NCBI GenBank assembly: GCA_027924645.1
Contig: BSBN01000354.1
Location: forward strand, 10,372,001 to 10,436,000
Direction: 5' to 3'
DNA from: Cunninghamia lanceolata
Lineage: Eukaryota > Streptophyta > Pinopsida > Cupressales > Cupressaceae
Length of the DNA: 64,000 bases
Shown: positions 32,296-43,813 of the stretch, piece after piece
Position numbering within the stretch: the stretch's first letter is position 1
Layout: each line of letters begins with the position of its first letter
The notes under the pieces: generated by a model
The model's input: only the letters and a program-made list of their open reading frames with translations
Databases searched by the model: none
Told to the model about the DNA's origin: nothing
Made by a program: the position numbers and the translations under genes

Positions 32296-33667
32296 TGATG
32301 CAGAGTGCCAGCAGAAGTGAATGAAGATTTGACTATATCTTCCCTATCGGCAAGAGATCCTCCAGTGTTTCACCGAAGTCAAGGATGTCTTCGCTATCGG
32401 AAAGACATGAACTACCGGCCGCTCCTTATTCTTTTATCCTGATGACCAAGTTCTCACCGATACTGTCGGGTACATCGGCCAGACCGATACTATCGGTATA
32501 ACTTTCTTTTAGTTATCCGATATACAAACTCTTACCGATGTGCATTGTGTTGAACTTAATCGTCGGTAAGACCTCTTGCTTCGGCCAGACTTCTACTTAA
32601 ACTCCTGATAATGACTCTCACACCGATATGTCTTCTACTATCCGCATGACCTTCGCTCATCGGTGGGACTTCCCAGTATTCTCCCGACGGTGCTTCCTCA
32701 CACCGATACTCTTTATCGGCGGCACTCTGAAGATGTCTCACCGATCGGTGAAACCTTGTACCGTCGGCTAAGTGTATTTTCCTTAGCCCGATTTTGTTTC
32801 TCTCGCCGATGCGAACAACGATGGTATGTGTCTCCGACACTATACCAATCTTCGGTAAGACGGAGAGTATTTCACACCGATGGATCTCTAATTGTTTTGA
32901 GGCGCCGAACTCAGATTCCCTTCGACAGAACAATGGAATTTGGCCGATTCATATATCAACCCTCGATCACTTGTAGCAATCTGATCCCACAGCCAAACTA
33001 TCCAATTTCACTCCGATTTCCTGACTAGCCACATGACGATGTCTAGTCGAACTTGACTGAGTTCGCTGGCTTCCTGGGTAAGAATTCAACAACAACAAAT
33101 GTGAAAAGTCTTTCCCCCATCACACTGATACTATACAGGGCTTCAGTGGATAGAGGAAAGGGCCTCCATGTATGAATCAAAACCCTACTCCTAGGTTACA
33201 AACCAGCCACTGTGGAACCGTGGGGTTTACACCGTCTGCACACTACAGAGTCACTATGGATTGACAGATAGCGTCTGGTTAGGGTTCCATATACAAACTC
33301 AGGATAAAGATATCAAATCACTGAGAACAACCAAGAAAATCAACACAGATCATACCCAGAACTCTCTTTATTCAGTTATCAAAAAGAACTTGTTGTAATA
33401 CACACTTCTCTCTCTCTCTCTGCAACATACAACCTGCCTCTAAAGAAGATGTAGAGACAGCAGTTATCCCCTCCAACCGTGCAAACTGATTTTCAAATCA
33501 GTTAGCCGTTGGTTTACCCTTCATACAAGCAAACTACATGTGTGCCTTGCACAATTACATTCATGGGACCAAATTGACCCTTATTACAAAATGAAATGGC
33601 TTAAGAGCCTTATGAGAAAACAAAAGAAAAGATGACCCTGCACTACAGAGAATGTGCTCCTGCACCA
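32296..33667 (-). mobile_element. 3' LTR of chromovirus E
   Basis: 1,372 bp, TGATGCAG to CTGCACCA (imperfect terminal inverted repeat). Same length as its partner at 38333-39704 with no indel. By eye about 37 substitutions separate them (2.7%), all but one transitions. The left half is rich in CCGAT/ATCGG words, including the perfect palindrome TCACCGATCGGTGA (32738-32751). Long frames on both strands in this LTR recur in the partner but have no protein character. Confidence 0.95.
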
Positions 33668-33680
33668 TACTCCCCCTGTA
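33668..33680 (-). other. Polypurine tract of element E
   Basis: The minus strand reads TACAGGGGGAGTA immediately before the 3' LTR and eight bases after the gag-pol stop (33689-33691). Confidence 0.85.
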
Positions 33681-33688
33681 GGAAAAAC

Positions 33689-36600
33689 TCAAGTCCCTTG
33701 AGTTGCTAACTGCTGAAGTGTCTTCCCATGCTTTAGAATATCTGCTTCACTCATCCAGGTTGCCTATGAATCAGGAAGATCCTGCCACTTGACCAAGTAG
33801 TCTTTGTATACCCCTTTTCTTGTCTTCTTGACAATTTTGGAATCCAAAATGCATTCCAATTGCAAAGGCTTACTTGGAGGTAAATCTCTGATCCAGTCTT
33901 CATCTTCAATCACAGCATCTGAGCCATCTTTAGCATGTAATGGAGGTCTAAAAGGGAACAGGTCTGCAACATTGAAAATGGGAGAGATACCAAGGCCAGA
34001 TGGTAATTCGATCTCATATGCATTTGGACCAAATTTATGCACTACCTTACAAGGTCCTATCTTCTTCATCAATAATTTGGTTGGTTGCCCCTTAGGCAAT
34101 CTTTCCTTTCTGAGGTAGGCCATCACCAAATCTCCTACCTTGAAGTGTACCTCCCTTCGCTTCAGATCTGCCCTATCCTTGTACTTGGAGACAGTTTTCT
34201 CCAACTGAAGCTTGACCTGATCATGTACTATTTTCATGGTAGCAGCAAAGTCTTCTCCTAGAGCACTCCTTTTATCCCATCCTTGGAGGTCTTTGAGTTC
34301 AAGTGGTCCTCTTGGGTGGAAACCATAAACTATTTCAAAAGGGCTTTTCCCAGTACTTCTTTTTCTTGAATCATTATAAGCATATTCAGCTTGACTGATC
34401 ACTAAATCCCATGCCAATCCATGCTGTTTGGTAAGGCATCTCAAAAGGTTTCCCAAGGACCTATTAACAACCTCAGTCTAACCATCAGTCTGGGGATGGT
34501 AGGCTGACGAAAAAGACAACTGAGTGCCCAATTTTCTCCATAGGGTCCTCCAAAAATGACCAACAAATTTGGAGTCTCTATCAGTAACAATTGATAGGGG
34601 TAAACCATGAATTCTGACCACCTCTCTGAAAAAGAGACCAACAATATGAGATGCATCATTTGTGCATTTGCATGGCACAAAATGAGCCATCTTACTGAAT
34701 CTATCCACAATGACAAAAACACTGTCTACACCCCTTGCTGTCCTAGGAAGACCAAGCACAAAGTCCATACTAATGCTTTCCCAAGGTCTAGTGGGAATGG
34801 GCAGTGGTTGGTACAAACCAGCATTAGAAGACATACCTTTGGCCTTTTGACATATGGTACAGCTTGCAACATATCTCCTTACATCTGTCTGTACCTTGGG
34901 CCAATAGTAGAACCTGGTGACTTGTTCCAAAGTCTTGTCCAACCCAAAATGTCCTCCTAAGGCTCCATTGTGCTTCTCCTTGATGATATTGTCCCTCATT
35001 GAACATTTAGGAACACACAACAAACTACCTTTAAATAGGAGTCCGTCTTGCAACACAAAATCAGAATACTCACCATGAAAAGTGTTAGCCAAACTTGCAC
35101 ACACTTCATAGGCAGCCTTGAAATCTGCATCATCCTTGTACAACTCCTTCAGACATTCTAGACCCATATGTTCCATTTGTACTTCCTGTATGACCAGTAT
35201 CCTTCTACTCAAAGCATCTGCCACTTTGTTGGCAACACCTTTCTTATGCTTAATAGTGAAGGTATAGGCCTGCAATTGTTCCATCCACTTGACGTGCCTA
35301 TGATTCAACTTTTCTTGACTATTTAGGAAGCTAAGAGCATGGTTGTCAGTAAAAACAATGAACTCTTTTGGAAGTAAATAATGTCTCCATTTTTTCAGAG
35401 CTTGCACCATTGCATACAACTCTAGGTCATAGGTAGAATACCTCTGTTTGGCCTCATTCAGCTTCTCTGAGAAGAATGCTATTGGATGTCCTTCCTGACT
35501 AAGAACAGCACCTATAGCCTGTTGGCTTGCATCACATTCCACAACAAATACTTTGTCAAAATCAGGGAGTACCAACGTAGGTAACTTGGCCACTTTCTGT
35601 TTCAACAGTTCAAAACTATCATCTGCTTGTTTTGTCCATTGAAATTTACAATTCACTCCTCCCTTGATGGTATTGAGAATAGGAGCACTTAAGTGACTGA
35701 ACCCTTTAATGAACTTCCTGTAAAAAGTTGCCAAACCATGAAAACTTCGTACATCTCCTACTGTCTTAGGAGTAGGCCAACTGAGAATAGCCTCAACCTT
35801 TGTAGGATCCATTTTCAAACAGCCATTGGAAATCACAAATCCAAGATACACTAGTTCAGTTTTCATAAAATCACATTTATCCAAGTTGATCATCAACTTA
35901 CTCTCATGCAATTTCTTTAACACCTGTCCAAGATGCTTCACATGCTCTTCTTTGGTCCTACTGAAAATCAATATGTCATCAAGATAAACAATAACAAATT
36001 TGCCAATAAATTCTACAAGTACCTCATTCATCAACCGCATGAATGTGCTTGGAGCATTACTGAGTCCAAATGGCATGACAAGCCACTCATAGAGACCTTC
36101 ATTTATTTTGAAAGCAGTCTTCCATTCATCTCCCTGCCTTATTCTGATCTGGTGATAACCAGATTTCAAATCAATCTTGGAATAGTAACATGAACCACCA
36201 AGATAGTCCAACAGATCCTCAATTCTTGGCATAGGAAATCTATACCTTATGGTGATCTTATTGATAGCCCTTGAATCTGTGCATAATCTCCATTTGCCAT
36301 CTTTCTTAGGAGCAAGTACACTAGGGACTGCACATGGACTAAGACTTTTCCTGATCAAACCTTTCTCCAAAAGTTCTTGAATCTGTCTACCTACTTCTTC
36401 ATTCTGTTGTGGTGTCAACTTATAGGCAGCTTTATTGGGTAATGTGGCTCCAGGAATCAAGTCAATCTGATGACTTATGTCCCTCATAGGTGGTAAGGAG
36501 TTAGGAGTATCCTCTACCACAAGATCTTGGTACTTATCCAGTAATTGTTGCACTTCCAATGGAATCTCCTTCTGCTGTTTGCTTTGCTGATTGGATACAG

Positions 36601-36808
36601 GGTTCATCATCAGTGCATACCCTTGGGTATCCCTTTCCTTCATGAGTTGTAGGAACTCTTTGCCACTCACTAACATGACACTATTGTCATTGCTCTTCTC
36701 TCCAACCTGCTCTGGTAAGGGATCCATCTGAAACTTCTTACCATTCTTGGTGATCATATATGTATTCTTTTCACCATCATGCTGTGCCTTCACATCATAC
36801 TGCCAAGG
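33689..36808 (-). pseudogene. pol of chromovirus E: RT, RNase H, integrase, chromodomain, with two internal stops
   Basis: Same frame as gag, after the TGA at 36809-36811. Counting from the Met at 36793: RT with YLDD at 270-273; RNase H with D421, E458, D483 and D526; integrase zinc site H608, H615, C645, C648; integrase core D677 and D738. A TAG at 34478-34480 falls two codons before the catalytic Glu. The open part 33764-34456 carries the integrase C-terminal domain and a chromodomain (YLVKWQDLP), cut by a TAG at 33764-33766, 24 codons before the natural end at 33689. The chromodomain marks a chromovirus; in known members it directs integration to marked chromatin. With the stops, no full enzyme can be made. 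Confidence 0.93.
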
Positions 36809-38251
36809 TCATCCAAGAAGAAGGTGACAAGCATCCATAGGAATAATTTCACATAGCACCTTATCCCTATAATCACCTAGTTCAAACTCTACCCAAGTTT
36901 GTTCTTCCACCAAATAGTTCTGATTCTTATTCAACCAAGATATTTTGTGAGGATTAAGATGGGGTAATCTTTTCAGTCTACACTTTTCGACCATTTCAGT
37001 AGACACTACATTTTCAGTAGAACCTGAATCAACAATGATTTTACAGAGCTTACCATATGCTTTTCCTTGGGTTCTGAAGAGATTTTTCCTTTGTGGGGGC
37101 TCCTGCTTCAATGGCATCTTCACGAGGGTCCTCTTAATCATCATGTTCTCTCCTTCAAGTACTGGTGCAGCACTACCAATTGGTGAGTTTACACTCTGAC
37201 AATCATCCTCCTGCAATAGTTGGTTCCTTCTCCCACCATCATGAGAGCTAGATGCCTTCTCAGGGCACTTACTTGCAGTGTGGCCTACTTGATTGCAGTT
37301 GTAACATCTTCCAGTGAAGACTCCACGTCCTCTGCCTGCACCACCACCTCTTCCTCTGCCATTAGGTCTTCTCCAACCTCTGAAACCACCACCTTTCTGT
37401 TCTGTGTCAGAACGTGATTCTTGTTGACTTGAACTTTCACCTTTGTTTGGCTGTCCTCTGCCAAAATTACCTCTTCCTCTATTGTTCCTGCCACCTCTTC
37501 CTCTGTTATTTTGATCACCTCTCCTTTTCAGTTTATCCTCTGCCCTAGAGGCTAACTGAAAACATTCATCCACAGTCTTGGGAACCACCATACTGAACTC
37601 ATCTTGTACATTGTACCTCAGACCATCCAGGTATCTGGACACCATCTCTTTCTCTTCTTCTCTGTGATTGGCTCTCATGCTCAATCTGTGGAATTCTTCA
37701 GTGTATGTAGCCACATCCATATCTTTCTGCCTGAGATGATTAAACTTTCTGATAGTCTGCAGTTCATAATCACATGGTAGAAATTTGGCTCTCAGCATGG
37801 CCACCATTCTGCTCCACTTGGTGATTGGACTCTTTCCAACCTTCTCCCTTTCACATTGAGTGTAGTTCCACCAAACCAATGCAGAACCTCTCAGTCTGGT
37901 CTTTGCAAACTTTACTTTCTTACTGTCACTATACTCTTTGAAGTCAAAGTAATTACTTATGGCTTCAATCCAGTCCACAAGAGTATCTCCATCCAGTTTC
38001 CCATTGAACGTGGGAACATCCATTTTCGGATCACCACTATCTCCATGACCCTTGAGTGCGTTCAAAAATGCCTTTTGATCAGCAGTCATACCTTCTCCTT
38101 GAGGATTCTCTCCAGTTTCTCCTTCTTCATCCTCTTCTGACTCAGAAGTGCTTCCATCCTTCTCTTTGGATCTTTCTTCCTTCAGTCTCTCTTCGAGCAT
38201 TTCTTCCACCATCTTCTGGATGGCTGCTTTGCTCATCGTCTTGGGAGGCAT
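36809..38251 (-). pseudogene. gag-protease of chromovirus E, open for 480 codons then TGA
   Basis: The start at 38251 (MPPKTMSKAA) is 65 bases after the PBS. Residues 1-55 are charged and helical; about 77-245 form the retrotransposon Gag core (VWWNYTQ near 126); 245-312 are Arg/Gly-rich; a CCHC knuckle spans C316-C329 (CYNCNQVGHTASKC); the protease site DSGST is at 408-412. The frame ends in HLLLG with TGA at 36809-36811, at the point where protease joins RT. In relative F the residue here is Arg, so the stop is explained by a single C-to-T change at a CG. Gag itself could still be produced, so this copy might supply particles but not enzymes. Confidence 0.93.
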
Positions 38252-38316
38252 TGTGCTAGCCTCTGTTTATATCTCCAATTCTTCGTCTGACATACACGGC
38301 TGTGATTCAGAATATT

Positions 38317-38329
38317 GGCTCTGATACCA
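38317..38329 (-). other. Primer binding site of element E (initiator Met-tRNA)
   Basis: The minus strand reads TGGTATCAGAGCC, three bases from the 5' LTR end at 38333. Confidence 0.9.
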
Positions 38330-38332
38330 ATT

Positions 38333-39704
38333 TGATGCAGAGTGCCAGCAAAAGCAAATGAAGATTTGACTATATCTTCCCTATCGGCAAGAGATCCTCC
38401 AGTGTTTCACCAAAGTCAAGGATGTCTTTGCTATCGGAAAGACATGAACTATCAGCCGCTCCTTATTCTTTTATCCCGATGGCCAAGTTCTCACTGATAC
38501 TGTCAGGTACATCAGCCAGACCGATACTATCGGTATAACTTTCTTTTAGTTATCCGATATACAAACTCTTACCGATGTGCATTGCATTGAACTTAATCGT
38601 CGGTAAGACCTCTTGCTTCGGCCAGACTTCTACTTAAACTCCCGATAATGACTCTCACACCGATATGTCTTCTACTATCCGCATGATCTTCGCTCATCGG
38701 TGGGACTTCCCAGTATTCTCCCGACGGTGCTTCCTCACACCGAAACTCTTTATCGGTGGCACTCCGAAGATGTCTCACCGATCGGTGAAACCTTGTATCG
38801 TCGGCTAAGTGTATTTTCCTTAGCCCGATTTCGTTTCTCTCGCCGATGCGAACAACGATGGTATGCGTCTCTGACACTATACCAATCTTCGGTAAGACGG
38901 AGAGTATTTCACACCGATGGATCTCCAATTGTTCTGAGGCGCCGAACTCGGATTCCCTTCGACAGAACAATGGAATTTGGCCGATTCATATATCAACCCT
39001 CGATCACTTGTAGCAATCTGATCCCATAGCCAAACTATCCAATTTCACTCCGATTTCTCGACTAGCCACATGACGATGTCTAGTCGAACTTGACTGAGTT
39101 CGCTGGCTTCCTGGGTAAGAATTCAACAACAACAAACGTGAAAAGTCTTTCCCCCATCACACTGATACTATACAGGGCTTCAGTGGACAGAGGAAAGGGC
39201 CTCCATGTATGAATCAAAACCCTACTCCTAGGTTACAAACTAGCCACTGTGGAACTGTGGGGTTTACACCGTCTGCACACTACAGAGTCACTATGGATTG
39301 ACAGATAGCGTCCGGTTAGGGTTCCATATACAAACTCAGGATAAAGATATCAAATCACTAAGAACAACCAAGAAAATCAACACAGATCATACCCAGAACT
39401 CTCTTTATTCAGTTATCAAAAAGAACTTGTTGTAATACACACTTCTCTCTCTCTCTCTGCGACATACAACCTGCCTCTAAAGAAGATGTAGAGACAGCAG
39501 TTATCCCCTCCAACCGTGCAAACTAATTTTCAAATCAGTTAGCCGTTGGTTTACCCTTCATACAAGCAAACTACATGTGTGCCTTGCACAATTACATTCA
39601 TGGGACCAAATTGACCCTTATTACAAAATGAAATGGCTTAAGAGCCTTATGAGAAAACAAAAGAAAAGATGACCCTGCACTACAGAGAATGTGCTCCTGC
39701 ACCA
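38333..39704 (-). mobile_element. 5' LTR of chromovirus E
   Basis: 1,372 bp, same ends as 32296-33667. It retains the palindromes ACCGATACTATCGGT (38520-38534) and TCACCGATCGGTGA (38775-38788). A short (CT)n run is at about 39443-39457. I could not place a convincing TATA box. Followed by AGGAT (39705-39709), the right target duplication. Confidence 0.95.
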
Positions 39705-39709
39705 AGGAT

Positions 39710-42660
39710 GAATCTATGAATGGTGGTGTCCCAATCATCCAACCAAGCACCAACTAAAACACAAGTCTTGAAGGACTGAGGATCTTAGAGTTTTTGCTTA
39801 GGAGTGTAATAAACCACCCTAAATTTTTTCCAAAAATAACATTAGCTGAAACCAAATCATAGACAGTTTCCTAAACACTTTCTGATCACCCATTTCTTGA
39901 TGAGGGCAAGGTGAGAGCATACGGTGTTTTGGTCCTACCCAACTATCCAATGCAATAATTGTAAGTATACAATGCAATTATAACAGTGAGATAGAAAACT
40001 GACCATGAACACACAGGTGGAAAGGCCAACCTAATCAACCACTTATTCAGTGGGACTACGTGTGAGCCATTGGCAAAATTTCTAAGCTCGGCTCAGACCA
40101 AAATGGTCAATATGTCAACTTGTTCATGCTAAAGGGGCTAACAGAACATGCTATAATGTTTGGCGATAAACCATCCAAACTTACAATATGACATGCGTAA
40201 ACATCCACCAGCCGTACTACCATCCGAGGTTATAAACAATATGTTGCAACATAATGAAATATTATCATGGAACATATGAGTTGCAAACCAAAATAGAAAA
40301 CTCTATTTACACCAAAATCACAACTACAACTAACAAGTTAACTCTATTAATTGAAGAAGGAACATGCAAGTTTGATCATAAAATCATTATTAGAATACCA
40401 TTTGAGAAAAAAAGATGAAGAAAAGTACTAATTTTCTGACTTGTCGTTACTACTGTTGCTAATCATCGTACTATAACACTCTATGGAAGCCATGAACATT
40501 CCTCCATACATGCTCAAGCACTTCTCAATCTACCCAAAAGCATTCAACAAATATACCTTCATCTTAGATGTCATCAAAATGCTGATTTTCTTTGCTCAAA
40601 CTCAATCAATTCACAAGGATTGTTCTCACACCCAAGTATAGTTGTACAGTTCAGCAAGGGTATGGCCTACTAAACAGTCATTTGAATCAGCAAGATATCC
40701 ACTAAAAATAGGTCTGAAATTGTTTTTCTAGCATGGCAATACTATTCAATCACACCCCACAAACATGCAAACACTGAACACCATTAAAAATCTGATTTCC
40801 ACCATGCTAGGTTACGACCCAGGTTGTATGGTCAGCAAGGTATACATAGCTACAACTTCAAATATTACTCAACTATAACTGAAATACACACCAAAATCCA
40901 TTGCAAGAAGATTAAACACTTTAGAATACAACAAACCAAATAAGAACAATGACAAACTATGCATGAGATTGCTCCACAACTTTGCCTTTAGCACAATGGT
41001 GATTTCTATACAATCTACAAGAGGTTTTCATCCTCAAAAGAATCTACAAGAGGGTTTTTGTCCTCAAGAGATAATGGAGGAACTCATAGGTTCAATCTAG
41101 CATCATAGCAATATCAAATCAATAGCATAACCCTCACAATGAGCTCTCATCCTTCATTTATAGGCACTTTGGAGTTTGTAAAGGAAATTAATTTCTTTTT
41201 AAAAAAATATAACTTTTTCCCTCACATCCATATTTTATCTTTTTCCAAGATTGAACGGTCACTTTATGTGCCTGGGCAAATAATACATCTCAACCGCTTT
41301 CCAATGAGCTATTATACTTAAGTTATCTTTTAAAATAATCCCAACTTTAGATAACTTAAGCAAATATATTAATTAAATGGCTTAATAACTCACCCAATTT
41401 ATGAAAAATCCCAAACTTAAGTGAACTACAAAATAAATCATACCATTGCCCTCCATGATGTTTTGGATGAAGAATGACGCCCTTCGGGTGACTTTCTAAA
41501 AATAGATGGCTTCTCCAAGAAGTTTGGAGAGCAATCTGGGAAGCCAAAAAAACATCTGAAAGCATCACTGTAATCCTGAACACCAACTGAGCTCAATGCC
41601 ATATAAAATAATCCACTTCAAGAAGGGAATGCCACTTTATAATTATTATTACACTAAGTTGCTAATAATTATTCCCAACCTTACGCAACCTTAGTGAAAT
41701 ATTAATTAAATTGCCAGATAATAGTCCCAAGCTACATAAAACATAGAAATGAATTGATAGAACAACTCTGACCATACCAACATGTAAAAGAAGACTTGGG
41801 ACAAATAAAATAGAGGTTGTCAGGTGACTGTCTAAAAATAGCAAGTGCGACACATAGTCTGAAAATACTTCTGAAAGCATCACCACAAAACCCCCTAACA
41901 ACTCTAATCTCGATGCACACTTGAGATAGCCAATGGGTGACTGCCAAATCACCAAAAATAGTGTCAGACTGACACTTACTATAAATAACAATGTTCTTTG
42001 AGGACCAAATAAAATAAACCTAGAAAAACCCAGAAAGATTGTCGCCATGCAAGCACTTACTATAAATAGTAAGTATAGAGAAGTTATCTAAAATTGCTCC
42101 AGAAAGTGTTATACAGCTCCACTTGATCACCTCGACACATTGGTGACATCATAATACTCCTCTGATCAAGTTGTCACAAACCCAATGTCATGCCCACATT
42201 TCACATGTGGTTACAACACGCAAAAACATGCATGTTATGTCCACATATGTCATGTAGACACGATACAAACTATCAAAAAAATTTCTTTTCTACTTGAAAT
42301 CTTTCCCTCGCACGCATAAGCGTGCTCAGATGTGTATGCATAAGTAGTCTAAGTGATTGTTGCTATGGAATATTCCATGCACATGTGCATGTTGTTTTCG
42401 ATCACTATGTTTATGATGGTTCAATTTGCAATGTTTAGGTTTTCCTCATATTATCTCAATACCAGTTCACTTTCTATTTTAATTACTCCATCGTTAATTT
42501 AATTAATTAACCATTTATCTCAATCAGTTACTCATTTCATAGTCTAACGATTTTGGTAATAATCTTAGTTGAGATCATTTTTTTTTTCTATCTTCTTTTT
42601 ATACAATAACGTTATAAATGGTCTAAGTAAAAGTTTATTAGTATAACCTACAATTACCCC
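39710..42660. other. Gene-free region right of element E
   Basis: No supported gene. At about 41356-41600 and 41700-41960 two diverged copies of one sequence occur (shared words: AATTAAAT, GGTGACT-TCTAAAAATAG, TCTGAAAGCATCAC), about 350 bp apart. At about 41010-41070 CTACAAGAGG-TTTT-TCCTCAA occurs twice. Likely LTR debris of unknown family. Confidence 0.5.
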
Positions 42661-43080
42661 ATTAATATTGTTCATTATTAATCTATATAAACATATATTT
42701 ATTTATATAAATTTTACCTATACATTTATATGCAATATCCCTTTAGAGAAATCTCTTTTTTTTTTTTTTTATTTACAAACATTATATTTATATATATATA
42801 TATTAATATACATTAATCTTAGTATATTTAATTTTGCTAATGGGAAATCCACCCATAATAAAATAAATTATATTATGATTCCAACTCATAGTGAAGGGGT
42901 AAGAATACATTAACATATAAAAGTAACCACTCATTTAATATTAAATGATATAGATATATACATATACATATAAATATATATTTATATTTATATATATAAA
43001 TATATAAATATATAATATCTTTTTAATTCATAATAAATTTATACTCCACTCAAGCACTAAGTGCTTGTTTCACATGTTAT
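42661..43080. other. Very AT-rich stretch with short TA runs
   Basis: No gene. Contains T12-13 (about 42758-42770), a (TA)n at about 42790-42802 and TATATAAATATA-type words at 42950-43020. Confidence 0.6.
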
Positions 43081-43086
43081 AATTTG

Positions 43087-43578
43087 TAGGGTTTCCAACC
43101 CTATAACTTATTGTTTTGTTGCAGACAGCAGTGAAGTAGGGCACAGGAGCAAATGAAGAGGGGCGGAGTTGCAAACCCCAGTGTATGGCAGAGGGCAGAT
43201 GTAAAGTGGCCGCAGAGGCAGCAGTTTGCAGATAGCAGAGGAAGCGGGGAGATGGCCGCAGAGGCGACGATGGTGTGAAGTGGCCAGGCGGCGAAGTGGT
43301 AGCACAGGCTGTGGGGGTAAGAAGCCGTAGGGGGCACTGTGGTTATTCGCGGCAGGGACGGGTTTCTCGGCCACGACGGGGTGTATAAACACGGTGGTGG
43401 TGTGGGGAGGGGCGAAGCCCCACCCACATCCCACTTCGTGGGGTGTGGGTGGGGCTCCGCCCCTCCCCACACCCGTTATATTATATGAAGTGTTCGGTGG
43501 GGGTTTAAACCCCCACCACATTCCTTGAAGCATTTTCGACTGTGTATCGTATGAAACACAGCGAACTCTATTCGCTGT
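43087..43578. repeat. GC-rich patch with four hairpins or palindromes
   Basis: Within AT-rich DNA a GC-rich block holds: TAGGGTT-TCC-AACCCTA (43087-43103); a 34-bp inverted repeat, 43400-43433 against 43439-43472, two mismatches, loop CTTCG; the perfect 22-bp palindrome GGTGGGGGTTTAAACCCCCA(CC) at 43496-43517; and ACAGCGAA-CTCTA-TTCGCTGT (43558-43578). Minus-strand frames across it (43101-43533) are Pro/His-rich by-products of the base composition. It may be part of an LTR or a foldback element; no terminal repeats were found. Confidence 0.8.
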
Positions 43579-43724
43579 TCATTGGCTTATTTTGAAAATT
43601 TCAATTTATTATTAATGATATATATATATATATATCATTTTCACATTTATATTTGATTTAAAACTATTTTAATATTTATATATATATATATACACAATGC
43701 AAATTTTCACTTCTTTTAATTAAC

Positions 43725-43727
<3 letters not shown>

Positions 43728-43810
<83 letters not shown>
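43728..43810. repeat. (TA)n microsatellite, about 83 bp
   Basis: Uninterrupted TA dinucleotides. Shorter TA runs lie just upstream (about 43617-43635 and 43678-43692). The exact length may be affected by assembly. Confidence 0.95.

Positions 43811-43813
<3 letters not shown>

Noticed and set aside
32556..33028. Frames of about 120 codons on both strands in the LTRs of E, repeated at 38593-39029
   Set aside because: They recur only because the LTRs are copies. Both strands are open over the same stretch, which reflects the CCGAT-rich composition; there is no domain and no gene context.
43108..43126. Intron 3' splice site (TTGTTTTGTTGCAG) ahead of the GC-rich block
   Set aside because: The motif is plausible but no upstream exon, 5' splice site or coding frame supports a gene.
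43101..43533. Pro/His/Cys-rich protein frames of 123 and 141 codons
   Set aside because: Two overlapping frames on the same strand across a hairpin-rich GC block; the residue make-up follows base composition. No start context or homologue recognised.
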